NCBI GenBank assembly: GCA_946406115.1
Contig: OX291542.1
Coordinates: 24,687,321 to 24,751,320 of the forward strand
DNA from: Apoda limacodes
Lineage: Eukaryota > Arthropoda > Insecta > Lepidoptera > Limacodidae
Reading direction: 5' to 3'
DNA: 64,000 nt
Shown: positions 45,840 to 60,800 of the stretch, in pieces
How positions within the stretch are numbered: position 1 is the first letter of the stretch
Layout: every line of letters starts with the position of its first letter
Notes under the pieces: model-generated
Database searches by the model: none
Told to the model about the DNA's origin: nothing
The model's input: the letters and a program-made list of their open reading frames with translations, nothing else
Translations under genes and position numbers: made by a program

Positions 45840-48800
45840 TTATATCGTGGATAGCCATAGAGTAAAAGCTGAGAAGTGTTCGTAATTCTCCTTAATGCAA
45901 TGAGCTTCGTCATCAGTTGGTAACATTTTCTTTAGCCCTTCTGTTATCAAAGATAACGTTTCTGAGTACTCAGCATTCTGTAAAATAACAAATATTCCTT
46001 ATCTTTAAAAGTTCTAACTAGTTTAACTAGCTATAAATCGCCACATATGAGGACGGCGGGGGCTCCGTGACTCAGTGCGTAATAATGATCTGCCTGTTAA
46101 ATCAAGGGGCGTGGGTTGGTTTCCGCACGAAACAAACATTTACTTTTGTGATAAACATTTGTGTTTGTCTTGAGTCTGGGTGATTTTTATATCTAATATG
46201 TAGGTATGTATTTACAGAAAAAAACTATTTACATATATTTTGTATTCGTTGTCTGGTATTCATAGTACAAGCTTTGCTTAGTTCAGGGCCACAGCGCTGT
46301 GTGTAAGGTGCAAAAATATTTATTTTTAATTATTTAGGATAACAGTCTTACGTCATAAGTGACTGCAGCAAATGCAGCTAGTTTTCGCAAGAAAGTAAGT
46401 TCGCATCGTCGTATATACGCTCGGAAGTCGCCCAAGAGTTGATCGACTTCTCTCCCATCACCTGGTGACACTTGTAAAATGTAAGAGCTGCTGCTAGAGC
46501 ACGCACCGCGAGCGTCGCACACTTCTGCCCACACGTCTATATCACCTTCTGCAAATCACCTTTAATTTGTAAAACAGAATATGCAGGTGACAGGTGTCAC
46601 AGTGTGTTGTATTGTATCAGTTGTATGAAACGGATTGCGAAAATGTATGATACTGAAGGATCGGCAACGCACGAGTGGCAAGGTGCGTTACAAGTGGCCA
46701 GGTGACCGCTTACAATCAGGCGGACCATAAGCTTGTTTGCCACTTTAGTGGTATAAAAATTTGAATGTAGGTGGTATTCTCCGAAACTACTCATCCGATT
46801 GAATAAAAGTCTTTTACCAATATTTAGAATGGACTTTCAGGCTGGACATAAGCTATATAATTTACCGTTAGGATTCGTTATATTATATGCGTAATACAAA
46901 AGTTATAGAACTTAAAAAGGCGCAAAAAAGCTCGATGACATACAGATATATCTATTTTTGTAAAGGTTAATTTACAAATTAATAAAATATGACTAAAAGA
47001 TATATTTATATTTTTTTAAATATGTCGAGCTCGGGGGTAATTTAAGTAGATAATGTTAAACTGTTATTTAAATCAACTTGATAATTCACTCGGTCAGGAA
47101 AATTTTATGAAAATAAAAATTGCCTTGTAGTTTTTCGATGGTGTTTTTGCAAAAACAAAATAGAATGCTTGTCAGACTAAAATTATGATTGTGATTTGCT
47201 TATATGTCAAAATGGAAGTTTGTAAGAAGATTACCTACGTTTGATACAGTGATGTAATTTAAAAGGCCGTGTAAAAGTTCATATGGGACAGGAAAACACA
47301 AATGACAGGAAATCATCCCGGGGACCTGCTAGTTTTTTTATAATTTCACGGAATATAGTTTTTGACTTGTTGCTAATTTCAAAACTAGAAACTTTGCACA
47401 GTGGTTTCTTTTGTTATTACCTAGGCGAGCACTAAGAAAGGATTTTGCAAAATTTACCCTTTAACCCGGCATCAATGACGCTGGGTCATATTGACCCGAG
47501 CTCATTTCAAACGGTCATATTTTGAATATGGCGTACTCTAGAGTTTCGAACTTTCTAGTAGCTGAAGATACAGTCTTTTTCCACCCGTACTGCTAGTGAA
47601 CCCAGGGTGACGCCTTCTGCGCGGGAAGATACACGGGCGTCAAGCGAAAACGGCGTTGTTTTTATGTGACATATTTTTAGTTGTTGATTGATATTTTCTA
47701 ATTTTTCATTAGTTATTTACAATTGCAGGTCAGGTGTGTCCTTCGAAAATAGGACTAGCCACACTTGTAACGCATGCTTGATTTATATATGCCCTGATCA
47801 TTGCATTCCATACTGCAAAAAATATAGCAGCGCCATGGTAAGGTATGAAGAAGCTGAAGATAGATTATAAGTAAAATTTATGTTTCCAAGTTCATTTGAT
47901 CTCTTTAGTATTGAAAATAGTTTTTTGTTGAATAATTTAGTAGTTTAATGCAAAAAAAAATTAGATAATAATTAAGTTGTTTCAAAGTTATTCTTGCATA
48001 TGAGTGAAAAAGGTTTAATCAAAGTTGATATTTTAAAAAAGGGTTTTTTTCTTATTTTATATTAGTAATAATGACACATACTAGTAAAAAAATAATTAAA
48101 ACAAGCTTTTAATATTCAATGTTGGAAAAAAAAACTGTCAAAATTCGGGTCACCATGACCTGTCATTCTCCGCGTGATTATTTTCAGGTTATTGGCACCG
48201 GGTTAAAGGGGTAAGTGGAGGTTAAAAGTTTGAAAATACGTCACTTTTGGATATCATTATCTCGTGGATTTAATTTAAGTCTAGAGTGCTTGTCTTGACA
48301 AAGTAAACGAGCCAAAACTCGATGGGGTTGCGTTGTTTTATTAAACAGTTCCTGTATCCAGTTTCTGGCTTCATCAACAGACCTTGAATATCATCTTGTC
48401 TTGACAGGCCCAACTCAAAGTTCTAAATATGCTCTACACTTACCAATGTAAGGTAATACTGTTTCAACTGCCTGATGTTCTATATAAGATGCCAACAAAA
48501 TGCTTTCATTTCTAAGCCTAGTAAAAAAGGAGTAACGGATAGGAGTGTCTGGATCAAACACGGCTGGAATACTGATGCGAAAGACCGTTTTCAAAGCAAC
48601 TCCTGACTCAGGTGTGATCTGAAATCATATTACTATTTTTATCAATATTATTGTTACAGAACCGGTGTAACACTTGTGCTTCCCTGTTACAATTAGAATG
48701 TTTCCATTCTAGGGCAGGAATCTAATATGATTATGATATATGATAAGTAGCTAGGTACCTACTGGTTTAAATATATTTGAAAACTGTGAAAATACATGTC

Positions 48801-51800
48801 GTCTGAGGTATCTGTGTGAGTGCGCATTATTTTCGTAGACATACAGTACTTATTGTACCCATAATAACTTTCAGTCAAAGACCACTTCCTGTTTTCCTTC
48901 TTCAGCCACTCTAGACTCACTTTTTTTTATTTTATTTGGTATCACGCCTGGGCATATTTTCTTACCTTATAATTTTTATTCCTCTTGTTCCTCATATCTT
49001 TGTTACCCCAGGCTCATGTTCCAATTCAGAAATTCTACTTACCTCAACTACTCGTGCACCAAAAGTAATGAAGTTCGGGTCAACCGTATTTAAGTTATCG
49101 TCTAACGAACATACAAAGATACAAACGCTTCAGCATCTAGTTACTTAAACTCACTTCGCTTGCTCAGACTAACAATAACTAAAGCCCAATCTCAACTGAG
49201 GATTCTGAACAGTCTCGAGCTATTCGAACTCTGAAATTCGAGACAAAAATGTATGGAAGTCTGACTTACCTCTCAAAACCCGTGAATGTACTTGCATACA
49301 TTTTTCTCTGGAATTCCAGAGTCGGAATAGCTCGCGACTTTTCCCAATGAGCCCCCAGGTCTGTTTTTGAATCTGGCGATTTATGACTGGCAAAATAAAA
49401 CCGTAAACATTTTAAACATACTCACAGAAAGATTTCCAAATTTTGGACTTTCATTTACATGAAGATAAATATCAGCATAAGCAGTTCCCTGTGATTCGCA
49501 GTTGAAGGTAAGCGAGCAGTCACATTGGGCCACAAATCTGGCCCTGCCTGCCGTTGCTGCGACATCTGCCGTCACCTGCCTCCATTCAGTCTTATTTGTA
49601 AAGTCAGTGAGCTCATTGAGAAAGGTTTCTTCCAAGGAGAAGACGGTTAAGGTGTCAGTTATAACTACGCCATGCTGCGATAACATCAAAATTAAGTAAT
49701 TTAATATAATTATGAAGGCAAATGGCCGAAATGTGGTGATTGTTTCAATAATCCTTGTTAAAATTTTGACCAAAATTGCACCTTAAAACAGCTCTTCCCA
49801 GGATTTTTGCACGCGTTATTTTTTATTATACTACTAAGGTGGCAAACAAGCTTACAGCCCGCGTGATGGTAAGCGGTCACCGTAGCCTATAGACGCTTGC
49901 AACACCAGGGGTATCACCCGACCCTTCAGAAATCTAATAACTTCTTTCTTGAAGAACCCCATACTGTAGTCCTTGGAGAAAACCTTAGCAGGGAGCTCAT
50001 TATTAACCCAAGCGTTCGCGGGAGGAAATTTTTCTGAAACTGCACTGGTAGGTACCGCGTTAGGTAACTGCTTCGCTCCTTATGGTCGTGTCGTGAAGGC
50101 TAGACCGCGTAAATACGCCGTTTTTATGCAATTTTTGTGGCCAAACTATAGCAATAAAAGGGATTAATTTTATAAAACGTGACTGTGATGAAAATCATTC
50201 ATTTATTGTATTTAATGCAATAAAAAAATATGGAAGTGACCATTGTTTCAACTCTTGCGCAAATTTTTAAAGCGTGTATTGCATTTGCTTGTTATGAAAG
50301 TTGGTTAAATAATTAGAATAGCTTATTATCTAGTGTATTGACTCTAAGTTGTAGCGAAAATTTAAAATATGTGATGTTGTGAAACGAAGTGAATGTGAAA
50401 ATCAAAAAACGGTAAAAATGTTAAATTCCGAACCAAAAATGTTAAAGTTTCAAAGCGTCATGATGGCATAAATTACTTAAGAAGTTTATAACAACTATAT
50501 ATCTCATAGTAATATATATGACATTGTGTAATGATATCAAGTACATTTACATGCACAACGATAGTATTACAGAAATTAGCTTTCAGGCCTAAATCGCCCT
50601 CTTAAATAGCTCAAAACTTTTCTCAATAAACAGGCTATTTAACGCTTTTTTTTACTTTCAAAGATTAGCGTGTTCAAATACACAAACTCATCAGCTCTAT
50701 AAAATGCTAGCATTTTCCGGCTTTGTCCGCGCAAATTTTTGAAAGAAGAAAGCAAATTGTTTATGATTTTACCTTCAAAAATATCGGAATTCTCATAACA
50801 ATTTTCATTTCCTGTTTCTTCCTCTAGAGTATGATTTTTCATAAATACTAATACGTCAATCTTTATGCTCAACATATAAGCAGGCCGAATACCAATTTAG
50901 CTTTAAAATTGATGGTTTTACATCCAAACTTCCAACTCCCATTTTTTTACCCGTGTAAGTGATGAATTTTGCAAAATCCTATCTTAATAAAGCCCGTTAA
51001 GTAGGTAAGTAACTCACATGCCAAATTTCAAGTTTCTAGGCCCAGCGGTTTGGGCCGTGCGTTGATATAGCAGATATATTGAATCAGCCAGTCAGTCAAT
51101 CAGTTTCTCCTTTTATATATACAGATTAGTATATGTGACCGTGCTTACTTAAATAGTTTGTTTAAATATTTAGTGTCTAGACTTAAGTCGCTGAACATAT
51201 ATCTATTTTTGGAGTTTTACCCTAATTTAAAAAGGCTACTGCTTTTTTTACCCCAAAATGGCTCTAACGGTTTTAAACCTTATTTTATCTACCTTGACGT
51301 CACTCTAAAAATTAAACTGTTTAAAATATTTTGGCTTTTTTTACTATAAACATATAACTTTAACTAAATAAACTTTAACTTTATTAATTAAAAACATGAG
51401 TCACTCCACCAGCGATGTAAATACAAAATTGAAATACATATACCAAAAAATAGGTAAGTACCTTTCGAGCGTGCGATTTGTTGACTATTTGGAGTCATTC
51501 AAAAGGCACTCATCCTATTTCACAGACTTATAATGTTGTTATCATGTTATCAATACTTAATTAAACTAATAAAAATAATGAGGTAGGTATACTTATTCCA
51601 TTCATAAGTAATTAAACACTAATTATTGTTTTTCTTATATCTTGTATATATTTTCCTCGCTGTAGTGAGATGAAACATTGTGTGTTTCGCATGGCTGGAT
51701 TTTTGTTTAGTTTCGTGCCTTAGAATCCCTCGTTTTGGTCTGGAATCTTTCGCTTGCTCGGTATTCAATACAGGCATTTACGCCAAAAAGCAACTTTCCA

Positions 51801-54800
51801 GCCTTGCATAACAAATAACTATTTTGCAGTGTAAAATTATTTAAAATTATAAATTTATTGGATTGATAAAAATGTTATTAAATATTCTTACTTGGCACTG
51901 ATCACAAGATTCATTGATCAAGTATATTGTCTGAAGGTTTTCTTCGGTGGCGAAGTACCAAGTCAAATTACAAGATGATGAAACTTTACTGGCGTTGACT
52001 ATTAAAGACATCACACGATCTTCGTTGACGATACGAGAGACCGGATTTATCTGAGAAATTTATCATTTGATAAAAAGGGCCTGGAAGACCGAGCTTCGCT
52101 CGTTTTTTTAACAACGCTATCTTTTTTCAAGTAGCTTTAGTGTTGCCCAACAACGCCATCTATTGTCAAGTAGCTTTAGTATTGCTGTGTCGGTAAAAAT
52201 AATAGTATTACTTCTCGCCAATAGACGTCAGTAAGAGTCATATTTTTCATTTTATCATTGCCTAACCACACGGATAAAACGACGTTTTCTAAAAATGAAA
52301 CCTAGCTAGAACGATATATCGCCCCTGACACACTCTGCATACTAAATTTCGTTAAAATTTCCGAGATTCAGATTATAATTATATTATATATAAACATATA
52401 TACAAGAATTGCTCGTTTGAACTATTACAATATAGATGTTTAAAATATTAAGTGTGGTAGATACTGCTGACTGCAAGGCGGAGGCGTTTGGGGTAATGTT
52501 TGGTGCATAAGGTAACTTATGTACAAGCTGTTTGCTTTAGATGTACTAGGATCTAGTAAGTTTTCGTTGACGAAGACAGTTAATGAATAAAAAGGCTGCC
52601 TGTGTTACTATCTTTTCTTTTCTACCTTCTTTTAACCGTCACACGTTACAGAGCCCGAATTAAATACGTCAAAGTGGCACGGGAGACCGATGAAGTGAAT
52701 AAGAGCAGGCCCAGGTGGTATGGTATGGTCATGTAACGAGACGAAAGCTACTCCTTAATAACAGTGCTCAATATCAACGCCTTAACGCCAGCAAACGCCG
52801 ACTATCAGCATCCTGTTGATTTCTTATCGAGAGGCCCGACAGAAACGACGACTACGTTAGATACTACTAGTCATTTGTTATTTTTTGCTGGTACGATTAT
52901 TAATTATCAATTAATTATTATTAATCAATACGTTTTATAATCAGAACTAGTATTATTCTACCATTGCCATCTTTGTTTTGCCTTTTAAAAAAATATTATA
53001 TGTATGTATGCAAACTAGCTAACCCAGTTAACGTTGTTTCGCTTTAGTCCCTCTCCCTTAGATACATTATGTACAGATTATGTCCATCTGGAATAATGTA
53101 CTATATGTACTATACTAAAGTGGCATAGCATAACTATGATAGTGGTTTCGGAGTTTTACCTTTCACATATAAACAAACATACAAAATCCGCTCTCTCACT
53201 TTATTTTTTTAGTACGTATAGGTATAGATATATGGTTTCCAAAAATATACAGGTACTCACTTGAAGCACAGGCAAAATTGATTCCACTACAATTATGATG
53301 GCGTTAGAGGTCGCTGAACGGGATTCATCAATTGTCGATACTTTTAATCCAATTTTATATCTAATGACAGTATAAGAATTTGTTTTATCGAAACATAAAA
53401 TGTGTACTTTTTAATAATATAAATAAATAAATATAAATATATTTCGACATTACACACAGCGCCGTCTAGCCCCAAAGTAAGCAAAGCTTGTTTTATGGAT
53501 ACCAGAAAACGGATACAAATACATATATTACTTTTTTTTTGTAAATACATACTTATCATACATAATTACACCCAGACTCAAGACTAACATAAATTTTTAC
53601 AACATAAATGTTTGTCCAGTGCGGGAATCGAACCCACACCCTCTGCAACAGCAGTCGGCCACACTACCAACTAGGCTGCGAGGGATAATTAAAAACACGT
53701 AGCTATATAAAAGATACAGAAAATACCTAATATTAGGATTTGGCTTAGCTTAATTTTGTCAATAATCATGACCCGGAATCGGTGTTAGTACCTAATGACG
53801 TCAAATTCTCTCAGATATCTCATTGATTGATGCACACGTCAAACCTTTTTTTAAAACCAAATTTTGTGCTTGATAAAAATGTCTAAAAATCAATCGTACG
53901 CACTTTTGTTTTCCTTTTTAGTGTTTGGCACACACTTTACTCTTCGTATCTTGAAAACGAATGAACTAATTTGTATAAAACTTGCACCTTCCCTAAATTA
54001 AACGTTTTTTAATCAATAATTTTTTTTTATTAAGATTTTGATGACTATTTTTTGAGAAATACAAGGACAAACATTGATACATACATACATACACTTGTAC
54101 TTGTTTAGCACATCTGTTTGGCAGCCCACATATATATATATATATATATATATATGAATACTAGACTTTGCCAGAGGCTCCGCTCGCCCTAAATTCGGTT
54201 ATCGGCGTGGAACACCCTAATAAACTCCAATTAATTAATTAATTAGTTATACTTATGAATTGCTATAGCATGCTATATGTTATAGTTATTCCCGCAGGAA
54301 CTTTTGAATTTTTAGGGATAAAAAGTAGCATTTATGCTATTCCAGGAACTAACCTGTATAGTATGCCAAGTTTTACCCCGATCCACCTAGTGGTTGGAGC
54401 GTGATTGAGTAACAAACATCCATCCAGCAGACATACAAACTTTCACATTTATAATATTAGTAGGATTGTGCAAATATAACAATATTACATAGGTACATAC
54501 AGGCCGATTAATAATCTCCTATTTTAAAAGATTTATTGCAACCTAATTTCTAGTTTCTGAGAAATACGTGGACAAACATACATACATGCATATACTTATG
54601 AAGTTTGACACACCTGTTTAGAAACCCACACATACTAACGAATATTGTGCAATTCTAACAATATTTTAAGTACATACGGGTCTAATTTATATGGTTTTTT
54701 GATCTAGGTTAAATGTGAACCATTGTTGTTAATTAGACAGAACTAACAAATTAACTTTATTGTCCCTACAAATGGAAAAAAAACGTTAAATGAATGAAAA

Positions 54801-57800
54801 CAAAAACATACATTTCTTAAAACGGGCAGTACGGATATAACAAACACGAGTCATTAAAGCCTCCGCCTTAGGCTTTTAAATAGCCTAAATAATTATTATT
54901 TAATTCCACTTACCGCCCTAAATTTGGTAGCCCAAGAGGAAAATCTAATATTTCACTATTTATATCGTCCAAAAATTCGCAGTTCGTTTCGTTAAAAGTG
55001 CATGACCATGCATACTGTAAGAACACAACAAGATAAGCTACAAGAATTATATCGCTATATTTACCTATTTTACAGTAAAGAAATATATGTTTACATAATT
55101 AAAATACGCCCTAAGACCGCCAAAAATATGTTTGTAAATCACGTATTTTGTTATATGCAATTTAACAGCATGTGTAGTATTGTGTAGTCTGCCCCTTATT
55201 ACCTAAAGGCTTGCGCAGACGAGGGACTTTTGTCCGAGGAGGATAAATTTTTGTACGAAAAGTAAAGTAACTGACCAAAACTACCGCGTACTCGTATCGT
55301 GCCCTGCAGCTACAAGTGATCTATTTTGAAGGACAAAAAAGTAGCCTTAGGACAGTCTCTTGTTTGCTTAGGCCTTGAATGTCGACAATTTATTAAATAC
55401 GCTCATTTGACATCGACGAAGAGATAGTTCCGACTCACCATCACGTCTCCTAAGTAATCATGATCTATTACCAGAGACTCAATCGTCAACTCTTGACTGA
55501 CGGTGATCACAAGTTCATCCACGCTGAGAAACACTTCTAATCCACCACGCAACACTTCAAACTGTAGATATGTCTGTATAAAGAAATTTGAAATCAATAA
55601 TTTGTCAGTATTCCCAAATACCGAATTCGACTGCAATTACGTCTGACTAAAAATTGTTTTTATTGAAGATATAATGATAATAATCGCAGGATATTTTTAC
55701 AGTGCATTAATGTCATGAACATTTTCCCTGTCTCTAAGCCCGCGAATATTTTACATAGCAAATATTCGAATTTATTTCGAACAATACAATAGTCAAATAC
55801 GTCGAATTCGGAATATGAAAATTTTTATTATCTACAACGGGAATTAAAGCTATAAGTAATCCCATGGAATTCGGATATAATGATATATACCGCTTAATTT
55901 TTTTTTTAACGGGAATGGCTTCATTAAAAAAATACTCTACAATATAAACTACAAGCTATTTTAGTTATTAGTGTTAGAGGTCTATGACTCTACATAAATG
56001 CATATCTTTTTTTATTAGAAAATAAAAATAAAATAGGTCAACAGTGTTTAGAATATATTAGCAGAAGCCGAAATTTAAGCGTGGTACTTTTTTTTTTCAA
56101 AAACTGATCATTGGGTTGGTTAACCGCGTTATTAACCTATGAAAAAAATTTCATTCTAGTTTGCGAACGTAATTTCATTTACCAGAACTCTCGTTAACTC
56201 TTTGACTACTATTGTGGTATAACCAGAAAAAGTAGGTATTAGCATAGAAATAGAATCGTATCATTATTTATCGTATGGTAAAAGATAAGTACCTGAGTAA
56301 TAATTTCTTCATTGCTGTATCTGACCATTTGACATTTCACATCGTAAGCTACTCCTGCTGTAAGAGTATATTTAGAGATCTCTAATCGAGAACCCTTCAT
56401 ATGTGTCATATTCAGTATTTCGTTGACCTCAGGAGTATGAACTGTCCATATAAACTGCAGAAGATAAAGATATAAATAAATTATTTGTGAATACTTTTAG
56501 AATTCCGGGGCCAAAAATGGACCCCGTATACTATTGACATGTCAGTTCGTCTATTAGTCTTTGAAAGTTGAGATCTATCAACCCCTTTACCATACACAAC
56601 ACAACATAGAGTATGCATTCTCCTTGAAATAGCAAATACCAAATGTCGGTTTGATTGTTGCTTATAATTAATTAAAAAAAATATAACATACTACGTATAT
56701 CTATATAAGACTCTTTGCCTCTCTTTTTATATTTATTGTACTAGTATAGATACAATTTTTGACTTGGTATCCACTTCCGAGCAATCGTGGAAAATATATA
56801 TTATTATATGTAGTAGTTAGTGAAATTAGTAAAAAACACTTACATAGTAATCTTGAGTTGGGTGGCACATAGTGATCTGGGCTTCCAGAATATAATCTAT
56901 ATCAGCGTATGTGGCTTGTGCTCCTAGGAGAATGATGGAGAATAAGTCTGATCTTCCATCTATTTGCAGCTTCTGGTCCCCTTGTAAGTTATCTATACGA
57001 AATGATTTCATATCTCCTATCTCACCGTCACTTGACGATGGAGTTACGTTGAAAATATAATCTACTCCGCGAAGTAACTGTAGAAAATAATATGTAATAA
57101 GAGATTGAGAATAAGAGAGCTGTAAATGACTGTGGTGTTTAATGTAAATCTCTGACCTATACACGTGGGCATAGACCAAACGGGCAAATGTTCATTCTAT
57201 CCCCACTTCGTCAAATTCTAAGGCAAAGCATTATTTCGTTTACTATATCTATCTTCACCGGTGTAAATGACGTATGCGGTAAGAAGTTATCACTTACACC
57301 AAAATAACACGAAGAAACGCTCTTGCTCTTGGTCTAGCTCTATGTTCCTCTGGTCTAAATCGACATTAAGATAAGCGCACCATGAAATGACATGTTCCTT
57401 GTAAGGACTTGATATATATACATTCTATGGTCACCTACGCATCTGGCGTGTGTCGGGATGAGACTTGCTTGTTGTGACATCATGTATGTGAGATATATTA
57501 AATATACATTACTAATTAAATATCTTGTAACTATTTTTTATTGGCGACGATGGCCAAGGATTATTAACAAAGTAAAAAAATTACATAACAGCAAAAAAAT
57601 TATTTTGAAGACATCGGAATCGAAAATAGAATACAGTCACACAGTCACTAATAGAACTTTTGTACAAAGTACAAAAGTGAATATTAAAAAAGAAATTCAG
57701 TGCATACGAATTCGAAGAACAGATAGTAGAATTAAAAATGAAATTGTTGAAAAACAAAAATAAAGGCAACATAAATTCACAACCAATAAACCAACCCACG

Positions 57801-60800
57801 TTTAAAATACAACCTTTTCAAGAGAAAGAATCATTTCAGAATTTCATTCAGAGACTTCAACTACATTTAAAAAGGAATGATAAAAAAGATCCTAAAAAGA
57901 TAGTATATATATTTTTATCGACTCTCTTCATGAAAAATCATATGATTTGTGTTCACCTGAAAATCCTTTATTGATGGAATTTGACAGTTTAACAAAAATT
58001 TTACGGGACACTGCAACACCAGTTTATATCACGAATTCAAGGACAATACGATAATATTACGACGTATACATCGGAATTGAAGAAAATAACAAAAAATTGC
58101 GAACTAGAATGCAAAAATTGTGAAAAATCAATAGCTGAAAATTTTCTATCACCATAATTTATAAGAGGACTTCGAGAAAATGATATACGTACAAAGATAT
58201 TAAAAAACATCACAGTGATGACATTTTCAGAAATATTACAAATTGCTATAACAATGGAAATCGGAAAATCTGAAAATCTACTTTTTTCAAATGAAAAGAA
58301 TTACTCAAATGTTAATTATGTGAAGAAGAATTATGATCCTGGAGTACGCAGCTGCCAAAAACCGGCGCTTAGGGATAAAGATCTAGTACCAAACAGTATA
58401 AACGACCTCAGAGGAAAATGTTTTCGCTGCGGTAAAGCAGAACACAAAGCTGACAAATGCGGAAGCATAAATGACATATGCTTCAAATGTAAACGAAGAG
58501 GACATTTGGGAAGAGTATGTTTGCAAAAATATAAAAAAAATAACCAAGTCCAAGAAATAGAAATCGATGATGATAATATATGTGATATTAATTTGGTTAC
58601 ACCAGAAACTACGGAATAATATATGATCGCAATAAATATTGAAAACAAAAGCATTCGCATGGAATTTGATACGGGAGCGGCACTTTCTTCGATATCGCAT
58701 GAACTTTACAAGAAATAAAAAATAAAAAATCAAATTTGTAAAACTGACATTTAAATCAAAACATACACTTAATATTTAACCAATTGGTGTTGCCTACGTA
58801 AAATGGAGCTACCAAAATCAATTTTCTTTTGGTAAGTTATTCATTATCAATAAAAAGGTGGATCCTATCTTTGGTAGAAGTTGGATGAAGGAGTTAAAAT
58901 TGGAACTAGCTGACATAAGAACATTACATGCTGAACACTGTTCTAAATTAGATACAATACTTAAAGAATTTGCTGAAGTTTTCAACAGTGATTTAGCTGT
59001 GATACCTAATTATAAAGGTCACCTTAATTTGGAAGAAAATACTAAGCCAATATTTGTTAAGCCAAGGACGGTTCGGTATGCTCTTAAAACAAAAATCGAC
59101 GACGACATAGAACGATTATGTAAGAAAGGCGTTCTTACTTAAATTGATGGTTTGGATTGGGGAACGCCAATTGCACCTATCGTTAAACCTAACAGCAACA
59201 TAATATTGTGTGCAGATTACAAAGTCACCATAAACGTAAAGATGAAAAATATCCGATACCAATAATTGAAGACATATTTACCGATATGAATGGAGGTGCA
59301 GTTTTCTGCACCTTAGATATTAGTCAAGCTTATTTAAATATGGCTATGGACGAGGAAAGCGCTCTTTTACCAACTCTTAGCACGCACAAAGGAACTTACA
59401 AAGTAAACAGGTTGATGTTTGGAGTCAAAGTGGCACCAAACCTTTGGCAAAAGTACATGGACAGTTTGTTACAAGGAATTGCTAGAGTTCAATGTTTCTT
59501 TGATGATATTATTATTCAAGGATCATCTGAGAAACAAATGTTATTGCGCCTAATAACTGTATTATAAAAACTTAAAGATAATAATCTAAATCTGAATAAA
59601 GATAAATGTCATTTTTTCCAGTGAAGTATAAATTATTTAGGACATACAATAGATAAACAAGGACTGCACAAAAATAAGGAAAAAATTAAAGCAATTGCAA
59701 ATACCAAAGGTCGTTCTAATATCAATTAACTTAGGACTTAGTTTTGGATGAACTACACAGCGGAATTGGAAGCACATTGGAATATTGAAAATGAAACTTC
59801 TAGCACGCAGCTATGTATACTGGAAAAATTTAGATAAAGAAATAGAAAATAAGGTAAATCATGTAGAGCTTGTAGAATGCAGCAAAACGAACCAACTAAA
59901 GTACAAATACATCACTGGGAAAAAACCAAGAGACCTTAGCAACGACTACACATTGATTTTCCTAGACATGTATCAGGACAGTACCTCTTTATTCTCGTCG
60001 ACACTTTTACGAAGTGGATAGAAATTATTCCAACTAAAACGATTACAAGTATTTGGTGTATTAATAAACTTAAAGAAATTTTTAGTACCTATGGATTACC
60101 TTACATATTAGTAACCGATAATGGTCGGCAATTTGTTTCAAAAGAATTCGAAACATTTTTAATCGAAAATGGTATCACACATAGAACATCAGTACCCTAC
60201 CATCCGGCTACCAACGGTCTAGCCGAACGTTTTGTACAAACGGTAAAAATGAAATTACCGTAAGTATGGACGATTATTCTGGAACTCCAATGGAAAAGTT
60301 AACATTAATCAAAACTCAGCTTCGTCTCACTCCTAGCACTGCAGGACACACTGCTCATGATTTAATGTTTGGAAGAGAAATACGTACAAACTTACATGTT
60401 ATGTTTGGAAAAAAAACTAAAAAAAGAAAAATTTTAGAAAATAAAACAGAACAACAACAAAAGTTTCCTATTAAGTAATTTGCTGAAAAAGCGAGAGTCC
60501 AAATGCAAATAGTCTAGGCAAATAACTAGGTCGTTTACACTATGAAGTTATTAGCAAAGCTTGTGTTATGGATACCAGACAACGGATACAAATACACATA
60601 TATACTTTTTCTTCTAAATAAGTACATATTATACATAGAAAACACCCAGTTTGAGACTGAGTTTGAAACACAAATAATATTTTTTTGTTTTGTTCGGGAA
60701 TTGAACCCACGCCCCTCAATTCAGCCGACCTAATAATTTGCTTTGGTATTGCTTATGTTCCATTTCAATACAAAAACCGGTACCTACTATTCCTACGAAA

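Larger units (their letters stand above)
57449..60480 (+). mobile_element. mag-like Gypsy LTR retrotransposon, decayed and 3'-truncated
   Basis: From about 57449 a short LTR-like stretch ends before TTGGCGACGATGGCC (57541), which resembles a primer-binding site of mag-type elements. Then come gag with two zinc knuckles, a DTGAA protease, RT, a large gap, and an integrase end. No 3' LTR follows; a SINE begins about 70 bp later. Placement: intron between REJ exons 2 and 3, in the opposite orientation to the gene. Stops, shifts and deletions throughout show it is inactive. Confidence 0.8.

Noticed and set aside
49502..49699. 65-codon plus-strand ORF
   Set aside because: Lies antisense over REJ exon 9, whose borders and phase are well supported.
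58331..58733. Overlapping 109- and 116-codon minus-strand ORFs
   Set aside because: Shadows of the mag-like gag zinc-knuckle region.
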